Part shown: piece after piece, positions 54,414 to 64,000 of the stretch
Layout of the letters: the number at the start of each line of letters is the position of its first letter
How positions within the stretch are numbered: the first letter of the stretch is position 1
From: Ranitomeya variabilis
Lineage: Eukaryota > Chordata > Amphibia > Anura > Dendrobatidae
Direction of reading: 5' to 3'
Length of the DNA: 64,000 nt
Assembly (NCBI RefSeq): GCF_051348905.1
Contig: NC_135232.1
Location: 832,380,888-832,444,887, forward strand
Translations under genes and position numbers: made by a program
The notes under the pieces: model-generated
What the model was told of the DNA's origin: nothing
The model's database searches: none
Seen by the model: only the letters and a program-made list of their open reading frames with translations

Positions 54414-54933
54414 AACTTTTCCTAATATGGCTAGAAAGCTTTAGCAAACACACTCACGCTTAGTAGTGTCGTCAAGACTCGCAAGGAATCTTTGACGCTT
54501 AAACTGGCTTCTTTGCCAGGTCACATAGCAGGACGAGGCTTTTTGCCGCGGCAGATTCTAAAGACTGCATGCAACCTAAGGCAAGGGCAACACTTTACCA
54601 CCCAGTAAAATGTTTTCAATGGGAACTGGACTTTCAACAAACTTTGCACAAATCAATAGCACAGGCAAATATAGGAAACTTTCTCTAGCCTGATTAAAGT
54701 GGGAAATGTGCAATAGCTTTGCATTAAGGACAAGCTTTAGAGTCTCTACTTGGTATCATCAGAAAATCGAGTTGGAGTGTCGTGCCGGAAGCTTGAAAAG
54801 GTCAGCTGATGTATCTCTAAGAATTCACAGAGTTTTTTTCTCAAGGTGGTTCAGCGATTTGAATAAATGCCAACCCTTGTCTGCAAAAATCTTGACCCAT
54901 TTCCTGCAAGTTTCTGAAAGTGGTGCAAATAAC

Positions 54934-55005
54934 GGGGATGTAGCTCAGTGGTAGAGCGCACGCTTTGCATGTGTGAGGCCCCGGGTTCAATCCCCGGCAT
55001 CTCCA
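54934..55005 (+). tRNA. trnaa-ugc: tRNA-Ala (TGC), gene 1, monomer 69
   Basis: Consensus. Confidence 0.96.
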
Positions 55006-55132
55006 TGGCCTGGGTTTACGTGCAAAGGACGCACTTCCTACAGGTGACTACTTTTCCTTCTCCTTATGTGGTTCCTGCAGTCACTCGGTGAAAGAATTAC
55101 TTGTCAGTGCTCCATCCCACTGGGAGACTTTT

Positions 55133-55204
55133 GGGGATGTAGCTCAGTGGTAGAGCGCATGCTTCGCATGTAAGAGGTCCTGGGTTCAACCCCCAGCATC
55201 TCCA
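55133..55204 (+). tRNA. trnaa-cgc: tRNA-Ala (CGC), gene 2, monomer 69
   Basis: U42A mismatch in the anticodon stem, shared with monomers 67 and 68. A box normal. Confidence 0.8.
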
Positions 55205-55724
55205 AACTTTTCCTAATATGGCTAGAAAGCTTTAGCAAACACACTCACGCTTAGTAGTGTCGTCAAGACTCGCAAGGAATCTTTGACGCTTAAACTGGCT
55301 TCTTTGCCAGGTCACATAGCAGGACGAGGCTTTTTGCCGCGGCAGATTCTAAAGACTGCATGCAACCTAAGGCAAGGGCAACACTTTACCACCCAGTAAA
55401 ATGTTTTCAATGGGAACTGGACTTTCAACAAACTTTGCACAAATCAATAGCACAGGCAAATATAGGAAACTTTCTCTAGCCTGATTAAAGTGGGAAATGT
55501 GCAATAGCTTTGCATTAAGGACAAGCTTTAGAGTCTCTACTTGGTATCATCAGAAAATCGAGTTGGAGTGTCGTGCCGGAAGCTTGAAAAGGTCAGCTGA
55601 TGTATCTCTAAGAATTCACAGAGTTTTTTTCTCAAGGTGGTTCAGCGATTTGAATAAATGCCAACCCTTGTCTGCAAAAATCTTGACCCATTTCCTGCAA
55701 GTTTCTGAAAGTGGTGCAAATAAC

Positions 55725-55796
55725 GGGGATGTAGCTCAGTGGTAGAGCGCACGCTTTGCATGTGTGAGGCCCCGGGTTCAATCCCCGGCATCTCCA
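55725..55796 (+). tRNA. trnaa-ugc: tRNA-Ala (TGC), gene 1, monomer 70
   Basis: Consensus. Confidence 0.96.
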
Positions 55797-55923
55797 TGGC
55801 CTGGGTTTATGTGCAAAGGACGCACTTCCTACAAGTGACTACTTTTCCTTCTCCTTATGTGGTTCCTGCAGTCACTCGGTGAAAGAATTACTTGTCAGTG
55901 CTCCATCCCACTGGGAGACTTTT

Positions 55924-55995
55924 GGGGATGTAGCTCAGTGGTAGAGCGCATGCTTCGCATGTATGAGGTCCTGGGTTCAACCCCCAGCATCTCCA
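55924..55995 (+). tRNA. trnaa-cgc: tRNA-Ala (CGC), gene 2, monomer 70
   Basis: Consensus. Confidence 0.97.
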
Positions 55996-56515
55996 AACTT
56001 TTCCTAATATGGCTAGAAAGCTTTAGCAAACACACTCACGCTTAGTAGTGTCGTCAAGACTCGCAAGGAATCTTTGACGCTTAAACTGGCTTCTTTGCCA
56101 GGTCACATAGCAGGACGAGGCTTTTTGCCGCGGCAGATTCTAAAGACTGCATGCAACCTAAGGCAAGGGCAACACTTTACCACCCAGTAAAATGTTTTCA
56201 ATGGGAACTGGACTTTCAACAAACTTTGCACAAATCAATAGCACAGGCAAATATAGGAAACTTTCTCTAGCCTGATTAAAGTGGGAAATGTGCAATAGCT
56301 TTGCATTAAGGACAAGCTTCAGAGTCTCTACTTGGTATCATCAGAAAACCGAGTTGGAGTGTCGTGCCGGAAGCTTGAATAGGTCAGCTGATGTATCTCT
56401 AAGAATTCACTGAGTTTTTTTCTCAAGGTGGTTCAGCGATTTGAATAAATGCCAACCCTTGTCTGCAAAAATCTTGACCCGTTTCCTGCAAGTTTCTGAA
56501 AGTGGTGCAAATAAC

Positions 56516-56587
56516 GGGGATGTAGCTCAGTGGTAGAGCGCATGCTTTGCATGTGTGAGGCCCCGGGTTCAATCCCTGGCATCTCCA
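56516..56587 (+). tRNA. trnaa-ugc: tRNA-Ala (TGC), gene 1, monomer 71
   Basis: C29U and C63U, as in monomer 61 about 7.9 kb upstream. Confidence 0.9.
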
Positions 56588-56714
56588 TGGCCTGGGTTTA
56601 CGTGCAAAGGACGCACTTCCTACAGGTGACTCCTTTTCCTTCTCCTTATGTGGTTCCTGCAGTCACTCGGTGAAAGAATTACTTGTCAGTGCTCCATCCC
56701 ACTGGGAGACTTTT

Positions 56715-56786
56715 GGGGATGTAGCTCAGTGGTAGAGCGCATGCTTCGCATGTATGAGGTCCTGGGTTCAACCCCCAGCATCTCCA
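56715..56786 (+). tRNA. trnaa-cgc: tRNA-Ala (CGC), gene 2, monomer 71
   Basis: Consensus. Confidence 0.97.
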
Positions 56787-57306
56787 AACTTTTCCTAATA
56801 TAGCTAGAAAGCTTTAGCAAACACACTCACGCTTAGTAGTGTCGTCAAGACTCGCAAGGAATCTTTGACGCTTAAACTGGCTTCTTTGCCAGGTCACATA
56901 GCAGGACGAGGCTTTTTGCCGCGGCAGATTCTAAAGACTGCATGCAACCTAAGGCAAGGGCAACACTTTACCACCCAGTAAAATGTTTTCAATGGGAACT
57001 GGACTTTCAACAAACTTTGCACAAATCAATAGCACAGGCAAATATAGGAAACTTTCTCTAGCCTGATTAAAGTGGGAAATGTGCAATAGCTTTGCATTAA
57101 GGACAAGCTTCAGAGTCTCTACTTGGTATCATCAGAAAACCGAGTTGGAGTGTCGTGCCGGAAGCTTGAATAGGTCAGCTGATGTATCTCTAAGAATTCA
57201 CAGAGTTTTTTTCTCAAGGTGGTTCAGCGATTTGAATAAATGCCAACCCTTGTCTGCAAAAATCTTGACCCATTTCCTGCAAGTTTCTGAAAGTGGTGCA
57301 AATAAT

Positions 57307-57378
57307 GGGGATGTAGCTCAGTGGTAGAGCGCACGCTTTGCATGTGTGAGGCCCCGAGTTCAATCCCCGGCATCTCCA
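57307..57378 (+). tRNA. trnaa-ugc: tRNA-Ala (TGC), gene 1, monomer 72
   Basis: G52A mismatches C62 in the T stem and changes the first base of the B box. Confidence 0.8.
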
Positions 57379-57505
57379 TGGCCTGGGTTTACGTGCAAAG
57401 GACGCACTTCCTACAGGTGACTACTTTTCCTTCTCCTTATGTGGTTCCTGCAGTCACTCGGTGAAATAATTACTTGTCAGTGCTCCATCCCACTGGGAGA
57501 CTTTT

Positions 57506-57576
57506 GGGGATGTAGCTCAGTGGTAGAGCGCATGCTTTGCATGTATGAGGTCCTGGGTTCAACCCCAGCATCTCCA
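57506..57576 (+). tRNA. trnaa-ugc: tRNA-Ala (TGC), gene 2, monomer 72, one base short
   Basis: 71 nt: one C is missing from the C run after the T loop, so the T arm is strained. TGC anticodon. Confidence 0.72.
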
Positions 57577-58096
57577 AATTTTTCCTAATATGGCTATAAA
57601 GCTTTAGCAAACACACTCACGCTTAGTAGTGTCGTCAAGACTCGCAAGGAATCTTTGACGCTTAAACTGGCTTCTTTGCCAGGTCACATAGCAGGACGAG
57701 GCTTTTTGCCGCGGCAGATTCTAAAGACTGCATGCAACCTAAGGCAAGGGCAACACTTTACCACCCAGTAAAATGTTTTCAATGGGAACTGGACTTTCAA
57801 CAAACTTTGCACAAATCAATAGCACAGGCAAATATAGGAAACTTTCTCTAGCCTGATTAAAGTGGGAAATGTGCAATAGCTTTGCATTAAGGACAAGCTT
57901 CAGAGTCTCTACTTGGTATCATCAGAAAACCGAGTTGGAGTGTCGTGCCGGAAGCTTGAATAGGTCAGCTGATGTATCTCTAAGAATTCACAGAGTTTTT
58001 TTCTCAAGGTGGTTCAGCGATTTGAATAAATGCCAACCCTTGTCTGCAAAAATCTTGACCCATTTCCTGCAAGTTTCTGAAAGTGGTGCAAATAAT

Positions 58097-58168
58097 GGGG
58101 ATGTAGCTCAGTGGTAGAGCGCACGCTTTGCATGTGTGAGGCCCCGAGTTCAATCCCCGGCATCTCCA
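58097..58168 (+). tRNA. trnaa-ugc: tRNA-Ala (TGC), gene 1, monomer 73
   Basis: G52A, as in monomer 72. The two monomers are a recent tandem duplicate. Confidence 0.8.
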
Positions 58169-58295
58169 TGGCCTGGGTTTACGTGCAAAGGACGCACTTC
58201 CTACAGGTGACTACTTTTCCTTCTCCTTATGTGGTTCCTGCAGTCATTCGGTGAAATAATTACTTGTCAGTGCTCCATCCCACTGGGAGACTTTT

Positions 58296-58366
58296 GGGGA
58301 TGTAGCTCAGTGGTAGAGCGCATGCTTTGCATGTATGAGGTCCTGGGTTCAACCCCAGCATCTCCA
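58296..58366 (+). tRNA. trnaa-ugc: tRNA-Ala (TGC), gene 2, monomer 73, one base short
   Basis: Same 71 nt form as in monomer 72. Confidence 0.72.
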
Positions 58367-58886
58367 AATTTTTCCTAATATGGCTATAAAGCTTTAGCAA
58401 ACACACTCACGCTTAGTAGTGTCGTCAAGACTCGCAAGGAATCTTTGACGCTTAAACTGGCTTCTTTGCCAGGTCACATAGCAGGACGAGGCTTTTTGCC
58501 GCGGCAGATTCTAAAGACTGCATGCAACCTAAGGCAAGGGCAACACTTTACCACCCAGTAAAATGTTTTCAATGGGAACTGGACTTTCAACAAACTTTGC
58601 ACAAATCAATAGCACAGGCAAATATAGGAAACTTTCTCTAGCCTGATTAAAGTGGGAAATGTGCAATAGCTTTGCATTAAGGACAAGCTTCAGAGTCTCT
58701 ACTTGGTATCATCAGAAAACCGAGTTGGAGTGTCGTGCCGGAAGCTTGAACAGGTCAGCTGATGTATCTCTAAGAATTCACAGAGTTTTTTTCTCAAGGT
58801 GGTTCAGCGATTTGAATAAATGCCAACCCTTGTCTGCAAAAATCTTGACCCGTTTCCTGCAAGTTTCTGAAAGTGGTGCAAATAAC

Positions 58887-58958
58887 GGGGATGTAGCTCA
58901 GTGGTAGAGCGCACGCTTTGCATGTGTGAGGCCCCGCGTTCAATCCCCGGCATCTCCA
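58887..58958 (+). tRNA. trnaa-ugc: tRNA-Ala (TGC), gene 1, monomer 74
   Basis: G52C: a C:C mismatch in the T stem and an altered B box. Confidence 0.78.
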
Positions 58959-59085
58959 TGGCCTGGGTTTACGTGCAAAGGACGCACTTCCTACAGGTGA
59001 CTACTTTTCCTTCTCCTTATGTGGTTCCTGCAGTCACTCGGTGAAAGAATTACTTGTCAGTGCTCCATCCCACTAGGAGACTTTT

Positions 59086-59157
59086 GGGGATGTAACTCAG
59101 TGGTAGAGCGCATGCTTCGCATGTATGAGGTCCTGGGTTCAACCCCCAGCATCTCCA
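59086..59157 (+). tRNA. trnaa-cgc: tRNA-Ala (CGC), gene 2, monomer 74
   Basis: G10A in the A box. Confidence 0.86.
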
Positions 59158-59677
59158 AACTTTTCCTAATATGGCTAGAAAGCTTTAGCAAACACACTCA
59201 CGCTTAGTAGTGTCGTCAAGACTCGCAAGGAATCTTTGACGCTTAAACTGGCTTCTTTGCCAGGTCACATAGCAGGACGAGGCTTTTTGCCGCGGCAGAT
59301 TCTAAAGACTGCATGCAACCTAAGGCAAGGGCAACACTTTACCACCCAGTAAAATGTTTTCAATGGGAACTGGACTTTCAACAAACTTTGCACAAATCAA
59401 TAGCACAGGCAAATATAGGAAACTTTCTCTAGCCTGATTAAAGTGGGAAATGTGCAATAGCTTTGCATTAAGGACAAGCTTCAGAGTCTCTACTTGGTAT
59501 CATCAGAAAACCGAGTTGGAGTGTCGTGCCGGAAGCTTGAATAGGTCAGCTGATGTATCTCTAAGAATTCACAGAGTTTTTTTCTCAAGGTGGTTCAGCG
59601 ATTTGAATAAATGCCAACCCTTGTCTGCAAAAATCTTGACCCGTTTCCTGCAAGTTTCTGAAAGTGGTGCAAATAAT

Positions 59678-59749
59678 GGGGATGTAGCTCAGTGGTAGAG
59701 CGCACGCTTTGCATGTGTGAGGCCCCGGGTTCAATCCCCGGCATCTCCA
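59678..59749 (+). tRNA. trnaa-ugc: tRNA-Ala (TGC), gene 1, monomer 75
   Basis: Consensus. Confidence 0.96.
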
Positions 59750-59876
59750 TGGCCTGGGTTTACGTGCAAAGGATGCACTTCCTACAGGTGACTACTTTTC
59801 CTTCTCCTTATGTGGTTCCTGCAGTCACTCAGTGAAAGAATTACTTGTCAGTGCTCCATCCCACTAGGAGACTTTT

Positions 59877-59948
59877 GGGGATGAAACTCAGTGGTAGAGC
59901 GCATGCTTTGCATGTATGAGGTCCTGGGTTCGACCCCCAGCATCTCCA
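59877..59948 (+). tRNA. trnaa-ugc: tRNA-Ala (TGC), gene 2, monomer 75
   Basis: U8A and G10A change the A box start and the U8:A14 contact. G57 in the T loop. Confidence 0.78.
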
Positions 59949-60468
59949 AACTTTTCCTAATATGGCTAGAAAGCTTTAGCAAACACACTCACGCTTAGTA
60001 GTGTCGTCAAGACTCCCAAGGAATCTTTGACGCTTAAACTGGCTTCTTTGCCAGGTCACATAGCAGGACGAGGCTTTTTGCCGCGGCAGATTCTAAAGAC
60101 TGCATGCAACCTAAGGCAAGGGCAACACTTTACCACCCAGTAAAATGTTTTCAATGGGAACTGGACTTTCAACAAACTTTGCACAAATCAATAGCACAGG
60201 CAAATATAGGAAACTTTCTCTAGCCTGATTAAAGTGGGAAATGTGCAATAGCTTTGCATTAAGGACAAGCTTCAGAGTCTCTACTTGGTATCATCAGAAA
60301 ACCGAGTTGGAGTGTCGTGCCGGAAGCTTGAATAGGTCAGCTGATGTATCTCTAAGAATTCACTGAGTTTTTTTCTCAAGGTGGTTCAGCGATTTGAATA
60401 AATGCCAACCCTTGTCTGCAAAAATCTTGACCCGTTTCCTGCAAGTTTCTAAAAGTGGTGCAAATAAC

Positions 60469-60540
60469 GGGGATGTAGCTCAGTGGTAGAGCGCACGCTT
60501 TGCATGTGTGAGGCCCTGGGTTCAATCCCCGGCATCTGCA
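60469..60540 (+). tRNA. trnaa-ugc: tRNA-Ala (TGC), gene 1, monomer 76
   Basis: C50U wobble, and C71G which mismatches G2 in the acceptor stem. Confidence 0.77.
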
Positions 60541-60667
60541 TGGCCTGGGTTTACGTGCAAAGGACGCACTTCCTACAGGTGACTACTTTTCCTTCTCCTT
60601 ATGTGGTTCCTGCAGTCACTCGGTGAAAGAATTACTTGTCAGTGCTCCATCACACTAGGAGACTTTT

Positions 60668-60739
60668 GGGGATGTAGCTCAGTGGTAGAGCTCATGCTTC
60701 GCATGTATGAGGTCTTGGGTTCAACCCCCAGCATCTCCA
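60668..60739 (+). tRNA. trnaa-cgc: tRNA-Ala (CGC), gene 2, monomer 76
   Basis: G26U and C49U (U49:G65 wobble). Confidence 0.87.
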
Positions 60740-61249
60740 AACTTTTCCTAATATGGCTAGAAAGCTTTAGCAAACACACTCACGCTTAGTAGTGTCGTCA
60801 AGACTCGCAAGGAATCTTTGACGCTTAAACTGGATTCTTTGCCAGGTCACATAGCAGGACGAGGCTTTTTGCCGCGGCAGATGCTAAAGACTGCATGCAA
60901 CCTAAGGCAAGGGCAACACTTTACCACCCAGTAAAATGTTTTCAATGGGAACTGGACTTTCAACAAACTTTGCACAAATCAATAGCACAGGCAAATATAG
61001 GAAACTTTCTCTAGCCTGATTAAAGTGGGAAATGTGCAATAGCTTTGCATTAAGGACAAGTTTCAGAGTCTCTACTTGGTATCATCAGAAAACCGAGTTG
61101 GAGTGTCATGCCGGAAGCTTGAATAGGTCAGCTGATGTATCTCTAAGAATTCACAGAGTTTTTTTCTCAAGGTGGTTCAGCGATTTGAATAAATGCCAAC
61201 CCTTATCTGCAAAAATCTTGACCCGTTTCCTGCAGGTGGTGCAAATAAC

Positions 61250-61321
61250 GGGGATGTAGCTCAGTGGTAGAGCGCACGCTTTGCATGTGTGAGGCCCCGG
61301 GCTCAATCCCCGGCATCTCCA
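61250..61321 (+). tRNA. trnaa-ugc: tRNA-Ala (TGC), gene 1, monomer 77, weak B box
   Basis: U54C, so the B box reads GGCTCAA. The flank just upstream lacks about 10 bp relative to other monomers. Confidence 0.78.
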
Positions 61322-61448
61322 TGGCCTGGGTTTACGTGCAAAGGATGCACTTCCTACAGGTGACTACTTTTCCTTCTCCTTATGTGCTTCCTGCAGTCAC
61401 TCGGTGAAAGAATTACTTGTCAGTGCTCCATCCCACTAGGAGACTTTT

Positions 61449-61520
61449 GGGGATGTAGCTCAGTGGTAGAGCGCATGCTTCGCACGTATGAGGTCCTGTG
61501 TTCAAACCCCAGCATCTCCA
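61449..61520 (+). tRNA. trnaa-cgc: tRNA-Ala (CGC), gene 2, monomer 77
   Basis: C38 in the anticodon loop, G52U in the T stem, and C59A in the T loop. Confidence 0.75.
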
Positions 61521-62040
61521 AACTTTTCCTAATATGGCTAGAAAGCTTTAGCAAACACACTCACGCTTAGTAGTGTCGTCAAGACTCGCAAGGAATCTTT
61601 GACGCTTAAACTGGCTTCTTTGCCAGGTCACATAGCAGGACGAGGCTTTTTGCCGCGGCAGATTCTAAAGACTGCATGCAACCTAAGGCAAGGGCAACAC
61701 TTTACCACCCAGTAAAATGATTTCAATGGGAACTGGACTTTCAACAAACTTTGCACAAATCAATAGCACAGGCAAATATAGCAAACTTTCTCTAGCCTGA
61801 TTAAAGTGGGAAATGTGCAATAGCTTTGCATTAAGGACAAGCTTCAGAGTCTCTACTTGGTATCATCAGAAAACCGAGTTGGAGTGTTGTGCCGGAAGCT
61901 TGAATAGGTCAGCTGATGTATCTCTAAGAATTCACAGAGTTTTTTTCTCAAGGTGGTTCAGCGATTTGAATAAATGCCAACCCTTGTCTGCAAAAATCTT
62001 GACCCGTTTCCTGCAAGTTTCTGAAAGTGGTGCAAATAAC

Positions 62041-62112
62041 GGGGATGTAGCTCAGTGGTAGAGCGCACGCTTTGCATGTGTGAGGCCCCGGGTTCAATCC
62101 CCGGCATCTCCA
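62041..62112 (+). tRNA. trnaa-ugc: tRNA-Ala (TGC), gene 1, monomer 78
   Basis: Consensus. Confidence 0.96.
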
Positions 62113-62239
62113 TGGCCTGGGTTTACGTGCAAAGGACGCACTTCCTACAGGTGACTACTTTTCCTTCTCCTCATGTGGTTCCTGCAGTCACTCGGTGAAA
62201 TAATTACTTGTCAGTGCTCCATCCCACTAAGAGACTTTT

Positions 62240-62310
62240 GGGAATGTAGCTCAGTGGTAGAGCGCATGCTTTGATGTATGAGGTCCTGGGTTCAACCCCC
62301 AGCATCTCCA
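62240..62310 (+). pseudogene. Gene 2 with damaged anticodon loop, monomer 78
   Basis: 71 nt: one base is missing from the anticodon loop (TTTGAT), so the anticodon is undefined. G4A also breaks the acceptor stem. Confidence 0.85.
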
Positions 62311-62830
62311 AACTTTTCCTAATATGGCTAGAAAGCTTTAGCAAACACACTCACGCTTAGTAGTGTCGTCAAGACTCGCAAGGAATCTTTGACGCTTAAA
62401 CTGGCTTCTTTGCCAGGTCACATAGCAGGACGAGGCTTTTTGCCGCAGCAGATTCTAAAGACTGCATGCAACCTAAGGCAAGGGCAACACTTTACCACCC
62501 AGTAAAATGTTTTCAATGGGAACTGGACTTTCAACAAACTTTGCACAAATCAATAGCACAGGCAAATATAGGAAACTTTCTCTAGCCTGATTAAAGTGGG
62601 AAATGTGCAATAGCTTTGAATTAAGGACAAGCTTCAGAGTCTCTACTTGGTATCATCAGAAAACCGAGTTGGAGTGTCGTGCCGGAAGCTTGAATAGGTC
62701 AGCTGATGTATCTCTAAGAATTCACAGAGTTTTTTTCTCAAGGTGGTTCAGCGATTTGAATAAATGCCAACCCTTGTCTGCAAAAATCTTGACCCGTTTC
62801 CTGCAAGTTTCTGAAAGTGGTGCAAATAAC

Positions 62831-62902
62831 GGGGATGTAGCTCAGTGGTAGAGCGCACGCTTTGCATGTGTGAGGCCTAGGGTTCAATCCCCGGCATCTC
62901 CA
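62831..62902 (+). tRNA. trnaa-ugc: tRNA-Ala (TGC), gene 1, monomer 79
   Basis: C49U and C50A weaken the T stem. Confidence 0.78.
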
Positions 62903-63029
62903 TGGCCTGGGTTTACGTGCAAAGGACGCACTTCCTACAGGTGACTACTTTTCCTTCTCCTTATGTGGTTCCTGCAGTCACTCGGTGAAAGAATTACTTG
63001 TCAGTGCTCCATCCCACTGGGAGACTTTT

Positions 63030-63101
63030 GGGGATGTAGCTCAGTGGTAGAACTCATGCTTCGCATGTATGAGGTCCTGGGTTCAACCCCCAGCATCTCC
63101 A
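63030..63101 (+). tRNA. trnaa-cgc: tRNA-Ala (CGC), gene 2, monomer 79
   Basis: G24A mismatches C11 in the D stem. G26U. Confidence 0.8.
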
Positions 63102-63621
63102 AACTTTTCCTAATATGGCTAGAAAGCTTTAGCAAACACACTCACGCTTAGTAGTGTCGTCAAGACTCGCAAGGAATCTTTGACGCTTAAACTGGCTTCT
63201 TTGCCAGGTCACATAGCATGACGAGGCTTTTTGCCGCAGCAGATTCTAATGACTGCATGCAACCTAAGGCAAGGGCAACACTTTACCACCCAGTAAAATG
63301 TTTTCAATGGGAACTGGACTTTCAACAAACTTTGCACAAATCAATAGCACAGGCAAATATAGGAAACTTTCTCTAGCCTGATTAAAGTGGGAAATGTGCA
63401 ATAGCTTTGCATTAAGGACAAGCGTCAGAGTCTCTACTTGGTATCATCAGAAAACCGAGTTGGAGTGTCATGCCGGAAGCTTGAATAGGTCAGCTGATGT
63501 GTCTCTAAGAATTCACAGAGTTTTTTTCTCAAGGTGGTTCAGCGATTTGAATAAATGCCAACCCTTGTCTGCAAAAATCTTGACCCGTTTCCTGCAAGTT
63601 TCTGAAAGTGGTGCAAATAAC

Positions 63622-63693
63622 GGGGATGTAGCTCAGTGGTAGAGCGCACGCTTTGCATGTGTGAGGCCCCGGGTTCAATCCCCGGCATCTCCA
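63622..63693 (+). tRNA. trnaa-ugc: tRNA-Ala (TGC), gene 1, monomer 80
   Basis: Consensus. Confidence 0.96.
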
Positions 63694-63820
63694 TGGCCTG
63701 GGTTTACGTGCAAAGGACGCACTTCCTACAGGTGACTACTTTTCCTTCTCCTTATGTGGTTCCTGCAGTCACTCGGTGAAAGAATTACTTGTCAGTGATC
63801 TATCCCACTGGGAGACTTTT

Positions 63821-63892
63821 GGGGATGTAGCTCAGTGGTAGAGTGCATGCTTCGCATGTATGAGGTTCTGGGTTCAACCCCCAGCATCTCCA
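63821..63892 (+). tRNA. trnaa-cgc: tRNA-Ala (CGC), gene 2, monomer 80
   Basis: C25U and C48U, otherwise consensus. Last gene in the window. Confidence 0.92.
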
Positions 63893-64000
63893 AAATTTTC
63901 CTAATATGGCTAGAAAGCTTTAGCAAACACACTCACGCTTAGTAGTGTAGTCAAGACTCGCAAGGAATCTTTGACGCTTAAACTGGCTTCTTTGCCAGGT

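Larger units (their letters stand above)
1..64000 (+). repeat. Tandem array of ~791 bp two-gene tRNA-Ala monomers
   Basis: Eighty head-to-tail monomers fill the window, apart from two insertions. The usual period is 791 bp. Monomers with a shortened gene 2 are 782 bp, monomers lacking 69 bp are about 720 bp, and two recombined monomers are 592 bp. Undeleted monomers begin 453 bases upstream of gene 1. Order within a unit: ~453 bp of spacer, gene 1 (72 nt), 127 bp linker, gene 2 (72 nt), ~67 bp tail. Spacer and genes are about equally conserved between copies, which points to homogenisation of the whole unit by unequal exchange or gene conversion. Vertebrate tRNA genes are known to occur in such arrays (for example the Xenopus 3.18 kb tDNA repeat). 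This unit differs in length and content from that one. Confidence 0.98.

Noticed and set aside
1-64000. tRNA-derived SINE family
   Set aside because: Units are strictly tandem in one phase with full tRNA genes at both sites. There are no A-rich tails, dispersed copies or target duplications.
1-64000. CRISPR array or bacterial tRNA operon
   Set aside because: The unit is far too long and lacks short spaced repeats. The genes lack an encoded CCA and have vertebrate-like sequence with pol III terminators.

Overview
The whole 64 kb window is one tandem array. A unit of about 791 bp is repeated 80 times head to tail on the + strand, and a partial unit ends the window. Nothing in it looks like a protein-coding gene. 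Each standard unit carries two intronless tRNA genes with alanine-type bodies, 199 bp apart start to start. Gene 1 normally has a TGC anticodon and gene 2 normally CGC. Both keep the G3:U70 acceptor pair, A73, and clear A and B boxes. None encodes the CCA tail. A spacer of about 520 bp without a recognisable gene fills the rest of the unit. I count 159 tRNA genes or tRNA-derived remnants.

The organism is a eukaryote, most likely a vertebrate and possibly a frog. The genes differ very little from the vertebrate tRNA-Ala-TGC/CGC genes I know. They use pol III signals (internal boxes, TTTT terminators). CpG sites decay to TpG and CpA, as in a methylated genome. The two foreign insertions have the style of amphibian non-autonomous DNA transposons. 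The frog assignment is an inference from memory of repeat styles, not a search result.

Layout: 1-8589, mixed monomers, several with a shortened gene 2. 8590-25546, monomer types recur in blocks of three and five (2363 and 3945 bp). This stretch holds most of the gene 2 copies with a CAC (valine) anticodon and all four gene 1 copies with a TTC (glutamate) anticodon. 25547-26548, a 1 kb palindromic insertion flanked by a 32 bp duplication of array sequence. 26549-36483, more array. 36484-36868, a 385 bp MITE with TTA target duplications. 36869-40062, array with a duplicated tRNA remnant. 40063 to about 47300, a 2894 bp four-monomer higher-order repeat, about 2.5 copies, including units where genes 1 and 2 have recombined into one gene. 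47300-64000, simple monomers. Private mutations in the tRNA genes become more common towards the right end, as expected near an array edge.

The genes would supply alanine tRNA by pol III transcription if active. Three points stand out: tRNA-Ala bodies carrying valine or glutamate anticodons and repeated by amplification, monomers lacking the terminators between the two genes, and CpG decay that accounts for both anticodon changes of gene 2. Numbers such as C25U use standard tRNA numbering. Monomers are numbered 1-80 from the left.
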